Origin: Epiperipatus broadwayi
Lineage: Eukaryota; Onychophora; Udeonychophora; Euonychophora; Peripatidae
Direction of reading: 5' to 3'
Length of the DNA stretch: 64,000 bases
Assembly: GCA_028023455.1 (NCBI GenBank)
Contig: JAQFVV010006425.1
Span: forward strand, 1,364,001 to 1,428,000
Of this stretch, positions 35,935 to 49,330 are shown piece by piece. Every line of letters starts with the position of its first letter. Position 1 is the stretch's first letter. Below the pieces are notes generated by a model that was not told where the DNA came from, ran no database searches, and saw nothing but the letters and a program-made list of their open reading frames with translations. The position numbers and the translations under genes are program-made.

Positions 35935-36400
35935 ATACAACAGTTATAAAATCAAGAGATTAAATAATTTTACTGGGGTAGCTTTGTTTCAAAAAGATCA
36001 ATTTTATAAAGATTTGAGTGTTGGCTATTGTAGTAAGTTTATTAATAATATAATATTTGTAATGATGTAAAGGATTCAAAAAATATTTTATTTATTTGCC
36101 ATTTAAATTGACTTCTTATAAAATTGTGTGTAAAAATAGTAATTTGTTTGGAAATAAGAAAATTACTGGGAAAAAGGGTATTACTTTGAATAAAAATATA
36201 TAGGGTATATGAGCACAAACTTTCAGACAACCCATCACGCTACACTTTATCTAATAACATATATAGACACAGGTATATAATAAGCCTGTGTTTCAGCTAT
36301 TAAATAAGAAAATTTTTAATAAAAAGACTATTCCTGGAGTAGTGTATATTATCCCATGTTTTTGTAAGAAGGTATATTTAGGTCAGAGTAGTTTAACTGT
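35935..36400 (+). pseudogene. Penelope-like linker and GIY-YIG endonuclease fragment
   Basis: Decayed frame with KDQFYKDLSVGYCSKFINN (about 35990-36050) followed after frameshifts by a GIY-YIG domain start at 36336-36391: GVVYIIPCFCKKVYLGQS. The two signature Tyr-containing strands (GVVY and YLG) and the Cys pair between them match the endonuclease fused to RT in Penelope-like elements. The frame then breaks near 36400. It belongs with the RT fragment at 34577-35163. Confidence 0.7.
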
Positions 36401-36626
36401 CTGCCCTGAGTCAACTCATTGACAGCTTTAACACATTCTAAAACTGGCAACTTTTAAGCTATCATAGTGAATGTAGCCTACTTTTAAAGCTTAAAAATTA
36501 ACATAAGATGCTGCCCTCTCATGAATTATTTTACAAGTAAAAATCCATAGTATAATTTGAAGTTACAACAAGGGAGAAATCAGGCTTTCCTAGATGCTAA
36601 TTGGTTGATTCTCATTTCAACAAAAG
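36401..36626. other. Decayed downstream part, nothing recognised
   Basis: May include the rest of the endonuclease reading frame, but stops and drift prevent assignment. Confidence 0.4.
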
Positions 36627-37060
36627 AAGAGTCAATAATTTTCACCACTCCAACTTCTTTGTTTGATTTTGAAAATGAAAATGAATGTTTTAGAATGGTT
36701 TATTCGTATTTTCTTTACATATTATAAAATATTTTGATAAAATATGTGAAAATATAATTATTTTAGAAAAATAGTAAGAATTTAGTAATTTTTACATTAA
36801 TGTAAATTGAGAAAGAAACCAGTGCTAAAAACATTTGAAACCCTTGTCAACAATTTTTATTGCCCCAAGCTCTTTATTTGATTTTCAAACAAAAATTAAT
36901 GTTTTAGAGTGTTTTGTTGGTATTTTTTTTACATATTATAAATTATTTTGATAAAATAGGCTGAAAATATAATTATTTTAGAAAAATAGTAAGATTTTAG
37001 TAAAAAATTCTTTACTTTTACACAAACATAAATTGAGAAAGAAATCAATGACATCCTTAG
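36627..37060. repeat. Diverged tandem duplication of about 200 bp
   Basis: 36640-36825 and 36850-37055 share blocks such as TACATATTATAAA, ATTTTGATAAAATA, AAAATATAATTATTTTAGAA and AATTGAGAAAGAAA in the same order. Confidence 0.8.
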
Positions 37061-38689
37061 CACTTTCTAATTTGTTACAAACTTTCTTTTTAGGTCTTCT
37101 GCTATCAAATATGTTTATAATTATAAATAGAAATTTATTTTTGGAAGAAACTTTCATTCACTTTTGTATTCTGACAAATTATTAATATACTTTTTACAAA
37201 TGAAATTAAAACGAATATAATATTAAAAGATGAATATATTTTTACTGCTGATTCTGTAATTGACCAATCAAAAGTTTAGAACTTTAATTTGCTAGGCCAG
37301 TAGAAAATTCCACAGTTAACTAGCAACACAAGGCTAAATGAAAGGATAATGGTATATAAAAGTAGAGTTAGAAATAAATAGCTTAGTTCTGGCATGAAAT
37401 AGATACAGGCTACAGTATTAATTTTCATGAAGCTAAGGTTGTCTTCTTTAAGAGAAATGAAATGAATTAAAAAATCTTTATTATTAAAATTTTATAATTC
37501 TGAATCAGTTAACTTATTTAAAAGTTCTTTTATTATTAAGGATGGATGAGAAGTAAGAGGAATTATGGGTAATGTTTAGTTTAAATATATTCTTATTTTG
37601 TAGTTCTTTTACACTTGAGAAGGTAGTGTTTTAGAGTTTATTTTTTTGCTTGTCTGGTTGAGTTGTTGAATAATTGAAACCATTTTCAAGTCAAGTTCAA
37701 ATTGGGAAAAGATAATAATTGTACTGGATTCCACAATTGTTTAAAAAATAAATGTATGGTATGTCAGTGTTTGTGTTTTTTGGTATATGTCTATTCATAA
37801 CTAATAGTTATTAGAAGCTCAAAACAGAGATGAATTTGAAAAAAAATGTGATTCTGGAAGTAAAAACCTGAAACTTTTGGTGTTGCACTAAATTTTAGTG
37901 TTAACAATTCAGGCACTTGGCCAAAAAATAAGCATAAAAATTGTTTGAAAATTCCATTGGTCAATTTGCAAGTCTTCAGAATCAGATTATCATTATTTAT
38001 CATATGGAAACAAAAATTCTAAAACTCATTTTGTGGCCCAAAAGCCAGGAGAGTTAGATATAGAAGATAAAAGTGTAAATAATGTAAATAATTAAATTTT
38101 CTAGAAATTATACTGCTTCTGTATTTTTTAATAAATAAAAATTTATAGAATTCACCCATGTCATTTAAAAAATCAAAAATATGTTGTAATTTGTGTTTCT
38201 TTATTGTGAACAGGTTTATCTTCTTATGAAATCAATCACCTACAGTATAATATTTAACGATTGATAATATTTACGAATACCTTATAAAATAATATAACTT
38301 AAATGATAGCATCACTAACTCCAAGGTGCTCTTAAGTCAGATATAGATTTTTGCCTGTCTTCGAAAAATATCTGAAAACATTTTTTTTTTCGTCAGAATT
38401 TAAATTTGATGATTTTCATTTTGACATTTATTAGGAAAATTAATTGTCATTTTAGATATAAATTTATAATTCGTTTTTTTTTTAAATATAATATTAAAGT
38501 ATATATGAAGCAGGTGTGAAAATCAATTTGCAATAAAAATTTCTTTTTTATTTTGTTTTAAAAAAAGCCATAAGAGAAAATTATTGTAGCGTTTTTTAGT
38601 GGTCACATAAAAAGAAGACAAAATATTTTTTAAAAATGAATTTTTAAAAAAATAAAACTTCTCAGTTTATTTATATTTAGAAGTTTTAT
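37061..38689. other. A+T-rich stretch, nothing recognised
   Basis: No gene or repeat family recognised. Confidence 0.6.
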
Positions 38690-39235
<546 letters not shown>

Positions 39236-39420
39236 ATTATTCATAGTCATCAAGTGCATCTGTTTTTTAAATATTAATTAAAATAGTTGTAATTAAAAAA
39301 TATTAAATATACTGTTCATTATGCATACAAAGAACATTTCTTCTTCATTATCTTTTTAAAATATCATCAAGATAAATGTGTTTCATGTGCCTTGATTGAG
39401 CTTATGTATTTTTTACAACT

Positions 39421-39562
39421 AAAAATTCATTTATTTTTTTTCATATGTCATAACATTGGCCGGGATGTGAACCCACAACCGTCTGTAACCAATTACTTCC
39501 TTGCAAGGCAGTTTCGATGACCGCTAGGCTAACAATACTTGACCAAAAATTCATTTATTTTT
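39421..39562 (-). mobile_element. SINE family S1 with perfect 18-bp TSD
   Basis: S1 copy 39439-39544 between AAAAATTCATTTATTTTT at 39421-39438 and 39545-39562. Minus-strand order: tRNA-like head at the right (GTCAAGTATTG), anticodon region CCTTGCAAGG, box B complement GTGGGTTCACATCCC, tail ATGACATATGAAAA at the left. Confidence 0.92.
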
Positions 39563-41373
39563 AATGCTTAAATATGAATTTTTTACAGTTGTTGTGCTAC
39601 ATTTCATTGATTGCTACAATAGGGCTTATTTTCAGCTATACATGGCATTCCTTTCATCATTCTGTATTGATTTGATCACAAAAACTCAAATTAAATTATT
39701 TTAAGTTGATATAAACTCTGACTAAAATTTCTAAATATCAGGACATGGCAGTGAATAATTGATTCAAGAAGATGAAAGGATAAAATGTTATGAGAATTTA
39801 TTCAGTAAGCATAAGTGACTCCTATTTTATTTTGAAATTGATTTTAGCTTTTGAAAAATTGAAAACTGCACCTTTACACATAATTTATTTACTTTTTAAA
39901 TTTTATTTTGTGAAATTAAATATTTGTTTCTCAGTAAGTATGAGGTGTATTCATTCAACCATTACTTGAAAATATATACTTTTTTAGCAGAAAAGTAATT
40001 ACTTATGACAATTATGAAGAATTTACTATTAAATAAAAAACATCCATTTCAATTTTTTTTCTTTGTAAATAAAATTTTAATATTTCTATAAATATTTACA
40101 TTATTTGAATGCTTTCTTCATAAAAAATATTTTACTGGAAAAAATTTAATGGGGGAAAATATATTTTATTAATACATTGTACTGGGCCAAAACTCCCCTG
40201 TGGATTTCCTAATCCTAATCTTGCACTGAGCATGAAGCGAACAAGATTTAACAGGAAAAGAAATGGATACCAATTTAGCCGATTGTCTGTACTCATGTAT
40301 ATTGGTACTTCCAGCTAAACTGATAGAAAGAGTAGATTTACAGGACTCTTCCAGTTAAAAACACCCTTTAGTTGATATCTTATTTGAATGCCTGAATATT
40401 TAGAACAATGACAAGTACACACCTTTGAAAAATCTATTTACAAAATAGACTTTTGCACGCCACTTCTAGAAAAGAATAAAAATGAATTTTTCCCCCTCCC
40501 AGAAGGGTGTGCAATACCATATGTCCAGCAAAGCATGAGAATAAGATTTAACACCCCGGTAGAGCAATATCCCTTGTGGCTAGCTCAGTCACTCTACATC
40601 TAGGGTCTTCAAATGGGTACGCTAAATGATTATTACAGGTACATGGTTGATAAGGAAAAAATACATTTTTATCAATATAAATAATAATACGAAAACAAAA
40701 AAAGTTTAATATTATGATTAAATATTTATTTAATCCTGAACACCCACCACTGTTTCATACTAATGATGATATAATAAAAAAAAATACTAAATAATTAATG
40801 ATCACAAACCCATATATATATATATATATATATTCAAGGCATTGAAATATGGAAAATACAATTTTAAACAAGAAAAACAATAAATCCCTAAAGCTATTTA
40901 CAATGTTTATAAGTAATGGGAGTGGTCTGAGCTCCTTTTACCCAGTAGAAATAAATTTTACTTTGTGTGATTTGATATACAGATGAGATTTTCAGTCATA
41001 CAGGCATACACTTTTACTGATGACTTTAAAACCTTTTTATTGATAGCAAATATAATAATAAAAAGAACTATGCATACATATATTTGCATTATGAAATATT
41101 TCGCTAATTTCATATTTTTCAACATGTCAATAAGGTTGCGTTAGTTCAGATAGTATATAGTACGCAACATGAGGTACTGTATCTGTTTCCTTTTTTCTAT
41201 ACATAAATCCCTATACATGTATATACATGCAGCACAATTATACACTTATTACTATTTAAATATAAAGTTATTAGAGGACTTGCTTACAGGGAATCTATAA
41301 TAGATCAATCCCTTCTTACACGCATCATGAGGTGCAGCAGTGACAAAAAAAGAACTTAAAAAGGATATACGGT
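39563..41373. other. A+T-rich stretch, nothing recognised
   Basis: A G+C-richer patch at 40170-40640 has no recognised content. (TA)n lies at 40812-40833. Confidence 0.55.
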
Positions 41374-41430
41374 TAAATACATTTTTAGATATTCAACATG
41401 AGATATCATATTTACCGAATATTATAAGAG
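41374..41430. repeat. Copy of the dispersed repeat at 13057
   Basis: AATACATTTTTAGATATTCAAC, a following GATATC block and TATTTACCGAATAT match 13057-13108 with a few changes. Confidence 0.6.
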
Positions 41431-41756
41431 TATGTACATATATATATATACACATGTATATATATATATATGATGAATTTCAGGAGTAACAACAAGAGCA
41501 AAATGAATAGCAACAAAAAAAAAAGAATCTCATTGCAACCTTTGTTGAAAATACTAGAATTTGAAATAGAAAAAATCGACTCAAAAGATTTAAGTAAAAG
41601 CTTTATCATTTATGCCGGTAATAACCGTAAATTTAATATACATATGCGAGAGACAACTCTCTCTTTTTTAAATGACTAATAATAATAAAAAATAATGATA
41701 TATTTAATCGGAAATATCAAAGTTAATTATTTCAATATTAATAAAATATCTTAAAA
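41431..41756. other. A+T-rich stretch with a Lys-rich frame
   Basis: A TA/CA microsatellite at 41441-41471, then a 69-codon plus-strand frame (41470-41679) rich in Lys, Asn and Ser. No family is recognised; it is likely a chance frame. Confidence 0.4.
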
Positions 41757-41985
41757 TAAACTTATGTCAGCATCTTCATTCTTCTCCTATGGGCTCTGAG
41801 TGGGCTTCAAGTCAACTGGCTGTGCAGTGAGGATTTCATCTATTTAGGCATAGGCAAGGCGGCGGCGTGGTCACATCTTGGTGGCTTGGGACAGACAAAG
41901 GGTGGTGCACTGGCTGGTTGTCTACCCCATGGTCATTTTACTGGACTCCCTGGTAGATTGCTTCATATTTTCCTCTGTATGTAAT
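41757..41985 (+). other. G+C-rich island with an open frame of about 73 codons
   Basis: A sharp rise in G+C over about 220 bp, with GGCGGCGGCG near 41860. One plus-strand frame stays open from about 41757 to 41980 without an initiating ATG; it is rich in Gly, Leu and Trp. No family is recognised. Candidates are an exon, a fragment of a G+C-rich repeat, or a LINE piece. Confidence 0.3.
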
Positions 41986-44594
41986 TATAATAATTTTTAT
42001 CAAATGTTCATTTGCTATTTTGACTGGTTCATTGAATGTTTAAGAAATCATTAGTTTTTAAAAGAACTGTATAATGGATTTCTTAGAAAGTGTCAGCAGT
42101 AGTCTTGTTCATAAATTAATCTCTAAATAGCTGTTTGCTTGGAAAATTCTGGAGCTAAAGTAGTGAATGACTTGCCCAGAAAGACTGCCAAAGAAAGAAT
42201 GAATCCCACAGCACTATCAATTCCACTCATAAGAAACAATTCAGATATCCCTCTGAGAAGAATGAATCAGCCAATCCTTTTAATTTAGCTTATCACTTAG
42301 ATTATAAACATTCCTTTATATTTTTCCGATTAAATTCTACATTTTAAGTTTGACATAATGGTTTCCATCTTGAATACCCAGACCACTTGATTACAGCTAT
42401 TATTATTCAAAAGAATTTCTACTTTATATGCAAAAAAAGAAAAAAAAAGATAACATTTTAATTATAGCATTATCAAACATTTTGCTTTTGATCAGATTTT
42501 TGCAAAAGCAATTAACATTATTTGCTTATGGAATAAAATTACAATCTTTACAAAAGTAATTAAAAAAAATATACAAGTATGTTGGAAAATAAAAAAACAA
42601 CTACATATAATGACATATCATAAAAAAATATACAAAAAGGAAAAACACATGAGTTTATTATACAGTATTTTGCATGTCAATTTCATATTACTTTAAATTG
42701 GTGTGTGGGGGTATTTCAATGCTCATATCGAACTTCCATTACTAATATAGCACATTTATATATTTGTTGTGCTTAATACATACTTTGTGCAAGGCCATTT
42801 GATAATGCCTGGCACAACATATATATTAGCCTGAAAGATTTAAAAATGGAGTTGTTTTTTTTTGATTATTTATTTCTGTTAATTACTTTATTTTCTTTAT
42901 TTTCATAATTAAACTTATATTTTTAATATTATTTCTTTAAAATATATAAAGATTTAATGACAAATAAGTTATCACTTATTAAAAATAAAGCAGAAAGAAA
43001 AACAAAAAAATAGTTATATATAAGATTAAGTGTCATTTCTTTCATTAAATATTAAATATATTTTTCCACTTTTATATATAAAAATATACTTATAAATATT
43101 AAAAGATAATAAAGTTAAAATTGTTGCTTGAATGTTAAGTATTTTCATTAATTCTCCATTTTATAATCATGAAGGTCTTCAAACTAATTTGCCAGTGCAA
43201 GTCTTGGCTTTATGACTAACTGTAGCAATCATTTTTTTGGATTTTGTTAATTTAGTAATTTCAACTAAACTATCTTGGTGTCATTACAGTACAGAGAAAC
43301 ATTTGACAAATGGCAAAAGGTAGATTTTCAAAGGCAGTAGGCATGCTTTCAATTGTAAGTCCTTTGTTTAAAAAATAGTAATTGTGCCACATAAACTCAC
43401 ATTTTGTTTAAAATTGGGAAAAAAAACCCATAAGTTTAGTGTAATTTGTTTACATATTTATTTTTGTAAAATTAAACAGAAAAAAGTTTCACTAGCAAGA
43501 TAATGTTTGGATAAAAATTTTATTTGAATATATTTGGGTTTTTTTTCCATGAGCATCTATGTGAAGGAAAGTGCAATAGTATCAAAGGAAAAGTTGTTAT
43601 TGGCAAAAAAAAAAAAAAAAAAAAACACTTAAATATCATTGTAATTGTTATTTTTTGATTGTTTTTTTAATTGAATTCAAAAATTTTAAACATAATTTCA
43701 TTGTATTATGTATTTTTATAAAGATTTATTTTATAACTACAAATGAGTTTAAATAATTATTTTATTTAAAATATATTTCTATTACCAAGGACAAAAAAAT
43801 AACATTCTATTGTTCTGATTATGTATTTTAATTTATTACAACTTTTCTATATTTGCAAAGTTTAAATAATATTTTTAAGAATAATTTTGCATATTTGTAA
43901 TAAATATTTTTTTAAAAATAAACCAATGTAAAGCATACATATTTATTTATTAAAATAAAATAACAAAAGCCTAGAAAATTGGCAACTAGAAAACTGTTAA
44001 AAGAAATGCACAAAGAATGGATTTAAAAATATTTACTAATTTTTAATAAAAAATACATTTGTAAAAAAAATGTTGATTACTTAAAACAATTATATAAAAG
44101 AGATTAAATGAAAATATGAACATATTTATTTGTAATAAAAATTTGTTACTCCTTTTCCTATCACAAGAAATTTTATTTTATCAAATCAACCAAAATTTAC
44201 ATTTTACTTGAACTGATATTAAAATTTAGAACTATCTCTGATATTAGCAATTATATTACTATTTATGCCAAGATTAAAGTTACTAATAAGTACAAAATCT
44301 TAAGAATTTAGTACACTTTTCTCATAGCATGTTTTAGTCAAATTTTATTCTTATAATTCTTTGTTGTATTTACTAACCACTGTTAGAATTTTGGATAGAT
44401 TTAATATTATGGTTTTACTTTTGCTGTAGTGCAATTATGCAAATACATAGTAATGTTGTAATGACTTAGAAACAGTAACACTAAGCACAACCAAATGTCA
44501 ATCACAATTATCATGTAATATCCATCTATTTCAGAATAAATGTTTTCCCAATACATAGCTTTTCTTCTATAAATCAATTCCAAAATACTTTCTT
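41986..44594. other. A+T-rich stretch, nothing recognised
   Basis: About 2.6 kb of very A+T-rich DNA with A tracts (for example 43604-43625). No gene recognised. Confidence 0.6.
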
Positions 44595-45225
44595 TCTTAT
44601 CCATACCTGTTACATATATCTTTTCTAAAGATTTTTTTTATAATCTCTTGGCATATGGTTAAAAGCTTCAATTTTCCATATATTGACAGATCTTCTAATG
44701 AGTAGTCCAATGAAATTCTATTTTAGCCTTTTAATTCTTTCAATAATAACATTTTTAATTGTCCTATTTGTCACCCATGTTTTGTGTTATCAATTCCTAC
44801 TTTTTGCATATCTACAGAATTTGATATATTTTTGAAATTTCTATGTATTGATCTTCTATTATATCTCCAAGTCTCAAATTTATATGTAATCATTGGTAAA
44901 ATATGTCTATCAAAATCTTTTTTGTTCCAAATATATATGCAAGTTTTCTCTTAAAAATACATTATTTTACTAAAGATACTCCATTCATATTTAATTTTAT
45001 AATTTATTTTTAGATTTCTTACTATCTTCAAAAATCTGACCCAGTCATTTATTCATGTTAACCTCTCCTAATTCATAATTTGTCAGTCTTTATTTTTAAA
45101 AAGCCGTTTACCATTATTTTATTATTTTAAATATTTATTTTCAGTTCTACTTTATTGTTTTCATTTGAAAGCTTTTCTAAAATTTCCTAAAGATGAGATT
45201 CATTATTTACGAAAACAACGAACTA
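44595..45225 (-). pseudogene. RTE-like LINE remnant, RT C-terminal region
   Basis: On the minus strand from about 45225: a decayed block with EILEKLSNENNKVELKIN, then after stops DRHILPMITYKFETWRYNRR (about 44915-44855) and VIIERIKRLK followed by GLLIRRS (about 44740-44700). This order, thumb-like 'LKIN..K', 'LP.MTYG.ETW' and 'IERIKRLKW.W.GH..R', is characteristic of the C-terminal half of RTE-type reverse transcriptases. Several frameshifts and stops are present and the catalytic motifs are not recognisable, so it is an old dead copy. Confidence 0.65.
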
Positions 45226-46622
45226 AGTACAATATTTATACGATTTAAATAAATTAATTTCTTTTTTCTTTTTTTAGTTTCGTATTTTAATCCATAAAAT
45301 ATTTTTTGCTATAATGCTGTAAAAATGTTTGTACAAATCAAGTCACGCTGCTTAATGTTATTAATATTAATATGTAACTTTATCAATGCTACTATATATT
45401 GATAAATATTCTTCATACATTGACATCATTTTGAATTAATGACTTAATGTCCAAACTTTAGTGTATCATTAAAATGCTAATATCACAAACGTTTTCATAA
45501 TCTACACATTGACTCAAATGACAATATTTAATTGTCTTTTTTTTTTTTTGCATCATTTTTGACACATTTATTCAATCTAAATTGCTACAACCACATTTAT
45601 GACTTGCTCTTTTAGTGAGCTTGAATTTAAAGATCTTTGTAAAAAGAAAAAATATATAGTAAATATATTTTATACAATTGTCATAAAAATATTTGCTCCA
45701 TAATTACAACTATCTTCATTTCCCCCCTTTTTTAAACGTCAATATCACTTTTGAATTCTTATTTAGATGTACTTAAAACATACACTTTAATACATATTCT
45801 TGAAACATGTATAAAAATAGTTTCAAAAGATGTCTTTCCTATTATTTGGAACCATTTGATTTTTTATATTAAGCTGTCATTTCCTACTTTCAGTTTTTTA
45901 TTTAATTAAGCCAAATACGACTTCAAATACTGTTGCGATCCAGTTAGCAATTTCTGGGCCATTGGATTCTCAATTCAGTGCTAATTGAAGATACACATCT
46001 ACTTTAAATTGATATTTTACAAGAAAATTTATAAAAACAAAATAATAGTTTATGAAAGTCTTGAAATATTGGTAAATAAAAAAAAATATTAATTCATTTG
46101 TTAAGTTTTTCATTAAATTAATTTATTTATTCTGCTTCCAACCTACATTCGAAATTGGCTATTTAAAAAATAAAAAATAAAAAATTCAAATGGTTCCAGA
46201 TAATAGTAAAGAACAAAAAAGACATCAAAAATGCATTTCATAATAAACCTGCAGTCCAAAACTATCCCAGGTTATAATCTTTTGTACAAATCATCATTTG
46301 TTTAATATCTATTAATAGCATATTATTACATTTTGAAATATAATTTTTTTACATTCTCAACTTTGACAGTAATCATTTCAGATAAATGTATTTTTTTCGT
46401 GTATTTACATTTAAATAAAAAATAAGCAGATATATTAAACTGTAATTGAAGTTCAACGTTTATATCAGGGCTAGGGATAATCTTTAGTTTAATAAATGAT
46501 GAGTATCATTCATTAATGAATTTATCTGAAATAATTGATATGATATTTTTAAATAAAAGTGTAATAATTTAATATTAATAATTATTGCATATTTATAATC
46601 ATCTGTTAAATATTTATCATTT
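45226..46622. other. A+T-rich stretch, nothing recognised
   Basis: Could hold more of the decayed LINE upstream of 45225, but no motif can be made out. Confidence 0.5.
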
Positions 46623-46686
46623 ACTCATTCTATATGTAATTTTGCTAACTGTTTACTCATTCTATATGTAATTTTGCTAACTGTTT
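46623..46686. repeat. Perfect 32-bp tandem duplication
   Basis: The 32-bp block beginning ACTCATTCTATATGTAATTT occurs at 46623-46654 and again at 46655-46686 without change. Confidence 0.95.
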
Positions 46687-47164
46687 CTTTATTTCTTTAA
46701 TTGTTTCTTTTCTTTTCTTTTTAGAAAAAAAAAAAACTTATATAACAACTCCATTATTAACTAGAATTTTTTTTTATTTTTCATAGATTTAATTAGATGT
46801 GCCACTTTTTCATTTAAATTACTTGGCAATTCAGAAGAGTTATCTAGCTATAGAGAACATCTTGTTACCATGAGATTTATTATTATATTATTAGTTTTTT
46901 TGTAAATATTTTCACACTCTTTATGATGTAATATTTTATTTACAGTAATGATGATGCCTTTTCATCTTATTGCCAAAAAAATTTTATTCCAATCTCAAAT
47001 GGTGTTTTATATTTGCTTTCATTCTTTTCTATATCTTTTCTTCCTAACATCAAAGTTATATTTTCTTATCATTTAAAATTTTTTTAGATTGTTTTATAAA
47101 ATTCCAGATACTTTGTTATGAATAATTTTTAACTCTTTACCTCACAAATTATTAAACCATCAGA
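46687..47164. other. A+T-rich stretch, nothing recognised
   Basis: No gene recognised. Confidence 0.6.
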
Positions 47165-47600
47165 TAATCCTATTTTCTTATGCTTATATAAGCTATTAAA
47201 ACAATAGCAAATATTTTCCACAGTGGTGCCACGTAGTGCAGGATTTATTAATCTAATCCTATTTTCCTATTCATATACAAGCTATTAAACAATAGGAAAT
47301 TTTGTCCATAATGGTGCAACCTAGTGCAAGCTTTATCAATTAATATATGCTAGATGATAATGTATTATGATCCTTATCCAATGATTTTCCACCCAATTCC
47401 TCATACTAGTTTATATTTTATGATTTTCAGCAGTCTTGAATCAGATAGCAGTGTATATGGATCTTTAGACCTAATACATCCCTCCTCCATCATCCACTTT
47501 TACCTTTTTGTTTAACTGAAATTAAAAGCCAATGTTGTTATCAATATAAGCTCATTTCCCTGTATACTTAACCACCAGTTCAATATACATTGTAACACTA
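47165..47600 (-). mobile_element. Old family B copy with partial internal duplication
   Basis: Diverged forward-orientation family B: TTTTCCACAGTGGTGCCAC near 47214 matches CTCCATACAGTAGTGCCACC, followed by a decayed hammerhead region near 47395-47445, then ATCTTTAGACCTAATACATCCCTCC. The first about 89 bp are duplicated in tandem (47168-47253 and 47256-47340). The HHR core is no longer recognisable. Confidence 0.6.
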
Positions 47601-48839
47601 GTGAGACATATGTTATAAAACTTACATATATATGCATTACATATTTCAAATATTTAAAAATATTTGATCAGATTTATTTAAAAAGAAAAATCATATAAAC
47701 AAGAGTAGTCAAAAAGTTATAATAAATTAAGAAATGTTTTTAAAATGTAGTTATAAAAATAAAAAAAGATTGTGCATATTTTTCTTTCAAAAGAGAATAA
47801 AAATATTTATTAAATGCTGTTGGGGAAAAGGAGTAGAAAAAAAAGATTTAATAAAAACTCTCCTTTTTATAAAGTAAAAATAAATATGTAAATATAAATC
47901 TTAGTAGAAATAAAAAATAAAAAAGAATAATCAGTTAATTTGGAATGCTAGATAATACAATTGGAACCAATAATTGTAATAATTAAAAATTATAAACTAT
48001 CTCTTAAAAGTGATAGTAGATTAATCTAAAAAAAAGATTAGATAATGTGTGATGTAAAAGGTAATTAAAACAGTCTTAACTTATGAACAAAATTAAAAAT
48101 GATAATAAGTTATTAAAACAATGAGAGAGGAAGAATATAAAAAATCACAGCTGCTATTATTCAGTTCTGGCCTTGATTGAATTGTTCCAGTCTTCATTTC
48201 ATTATCGAGTTATTTCAGTATTCATGCTGTTAGATTATTCATTGCTCCAGATATTCAGAAATCTAAAAACAGAATAGAGCCAGACATTACTGCTGTGGAA
48301 AATATATTGCAGAAACTGCAGAACAAGCAACATGAATTTCTAGGCTGTCTTAGAAGTGTTTGACTGGGCTTCAGGCCCTGAGATCCTCTATGAAAAAATC
48401 AATTGTCTACATCTAGAACCAATGCCTAAATAGTGAAATACATGCTGCCACATACTTTTTCTTTCTATTCAACTGTCAATTCAATTCAAGACCTGAAACC
48501 ATTGATGGAGACCAAAAAGCTAACCAGTTGGTAACTATCACTGATGCAAACCAAAGCCAAAAGAACTGTGTCATCTCAACTTCACAAAAACCTAAGTACA
48601 TATATTTTCCATAACAGTCCTCTATAGAGACTTAATTTTTTTTTAATAAAATGAACTTCAGCGAAGGACTATATAAAAATTTAGCCTGAACTAATCATAT
48701 TTTTTATATATAAAATATTATATTGTTATATTAAATATGAGTGTGTAAATAAATACTACTGTATGCTTAATTATTATTTGTTCTATTTTTTTTCTCTCTC
48801 TCTTCTCACTGTGTGACCATTTATTTAAATATGTAGATA
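47601..48839. other. A+T-rich stretch with a less A+T-rich patch
   Basis: The patch 48160-48600 is G+C-richer but holds no long frame and no recognised repeat. Confidence 0.5.
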
Positions 48840-49330
48840 TTTTTATGTGTTAAATAAATGTGCTGGACCCCTGATACAGAATGTGAGCTAGCTTGGGATA
48901 TCTCAAGTGGTAGATTTGTGACCTGTTATCTGAACATGCTGACTATATATAATGAATATAGTTGAATGGTGCCTGAGTTGTATATGCAAAACAAATAAAA
49001 ATGCTGTGGATGTAGGGTGTTGATCTAGCAGTGGAGGAGTGCAATGGCCTGGAAACATGATTGTAGGCTGTGCATTGTATAGCCTCAATCTGGCCATAGA
49101 TACCATTGATGGTTAATCTATCAATGGTTTCCTACTCCAATGTTTGAAGAGCCGATCTGACAACACAGTCACAAAGTTGCTAAATCTTAGTTACAAAATT
49201 TAAAAAGTTGCAATTGAAACAGTAAGATCTGCTTTGCAGATCTTCATTTCACCTTTTCTCACCTATTTCCTACCTCATACCTTAGTTTGAACCCCAATCT
49301 ATCGTAGTGTGTCTGCAATACGCTTATATA
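48840..49330. other. G+C-richer island, probable unclassified repeat
   Basis: Composition differs from the flanks. The minus-strand frame 49106-48903 (67 codons) shows no domain. No tRNA box or terminal repeat is evident. Confidence 0.3.

Noticed and set aside
47165-47600. Working ribozyme in the old family B copy
   Set aside because: The core bases are lost; only general unit similarity remains.
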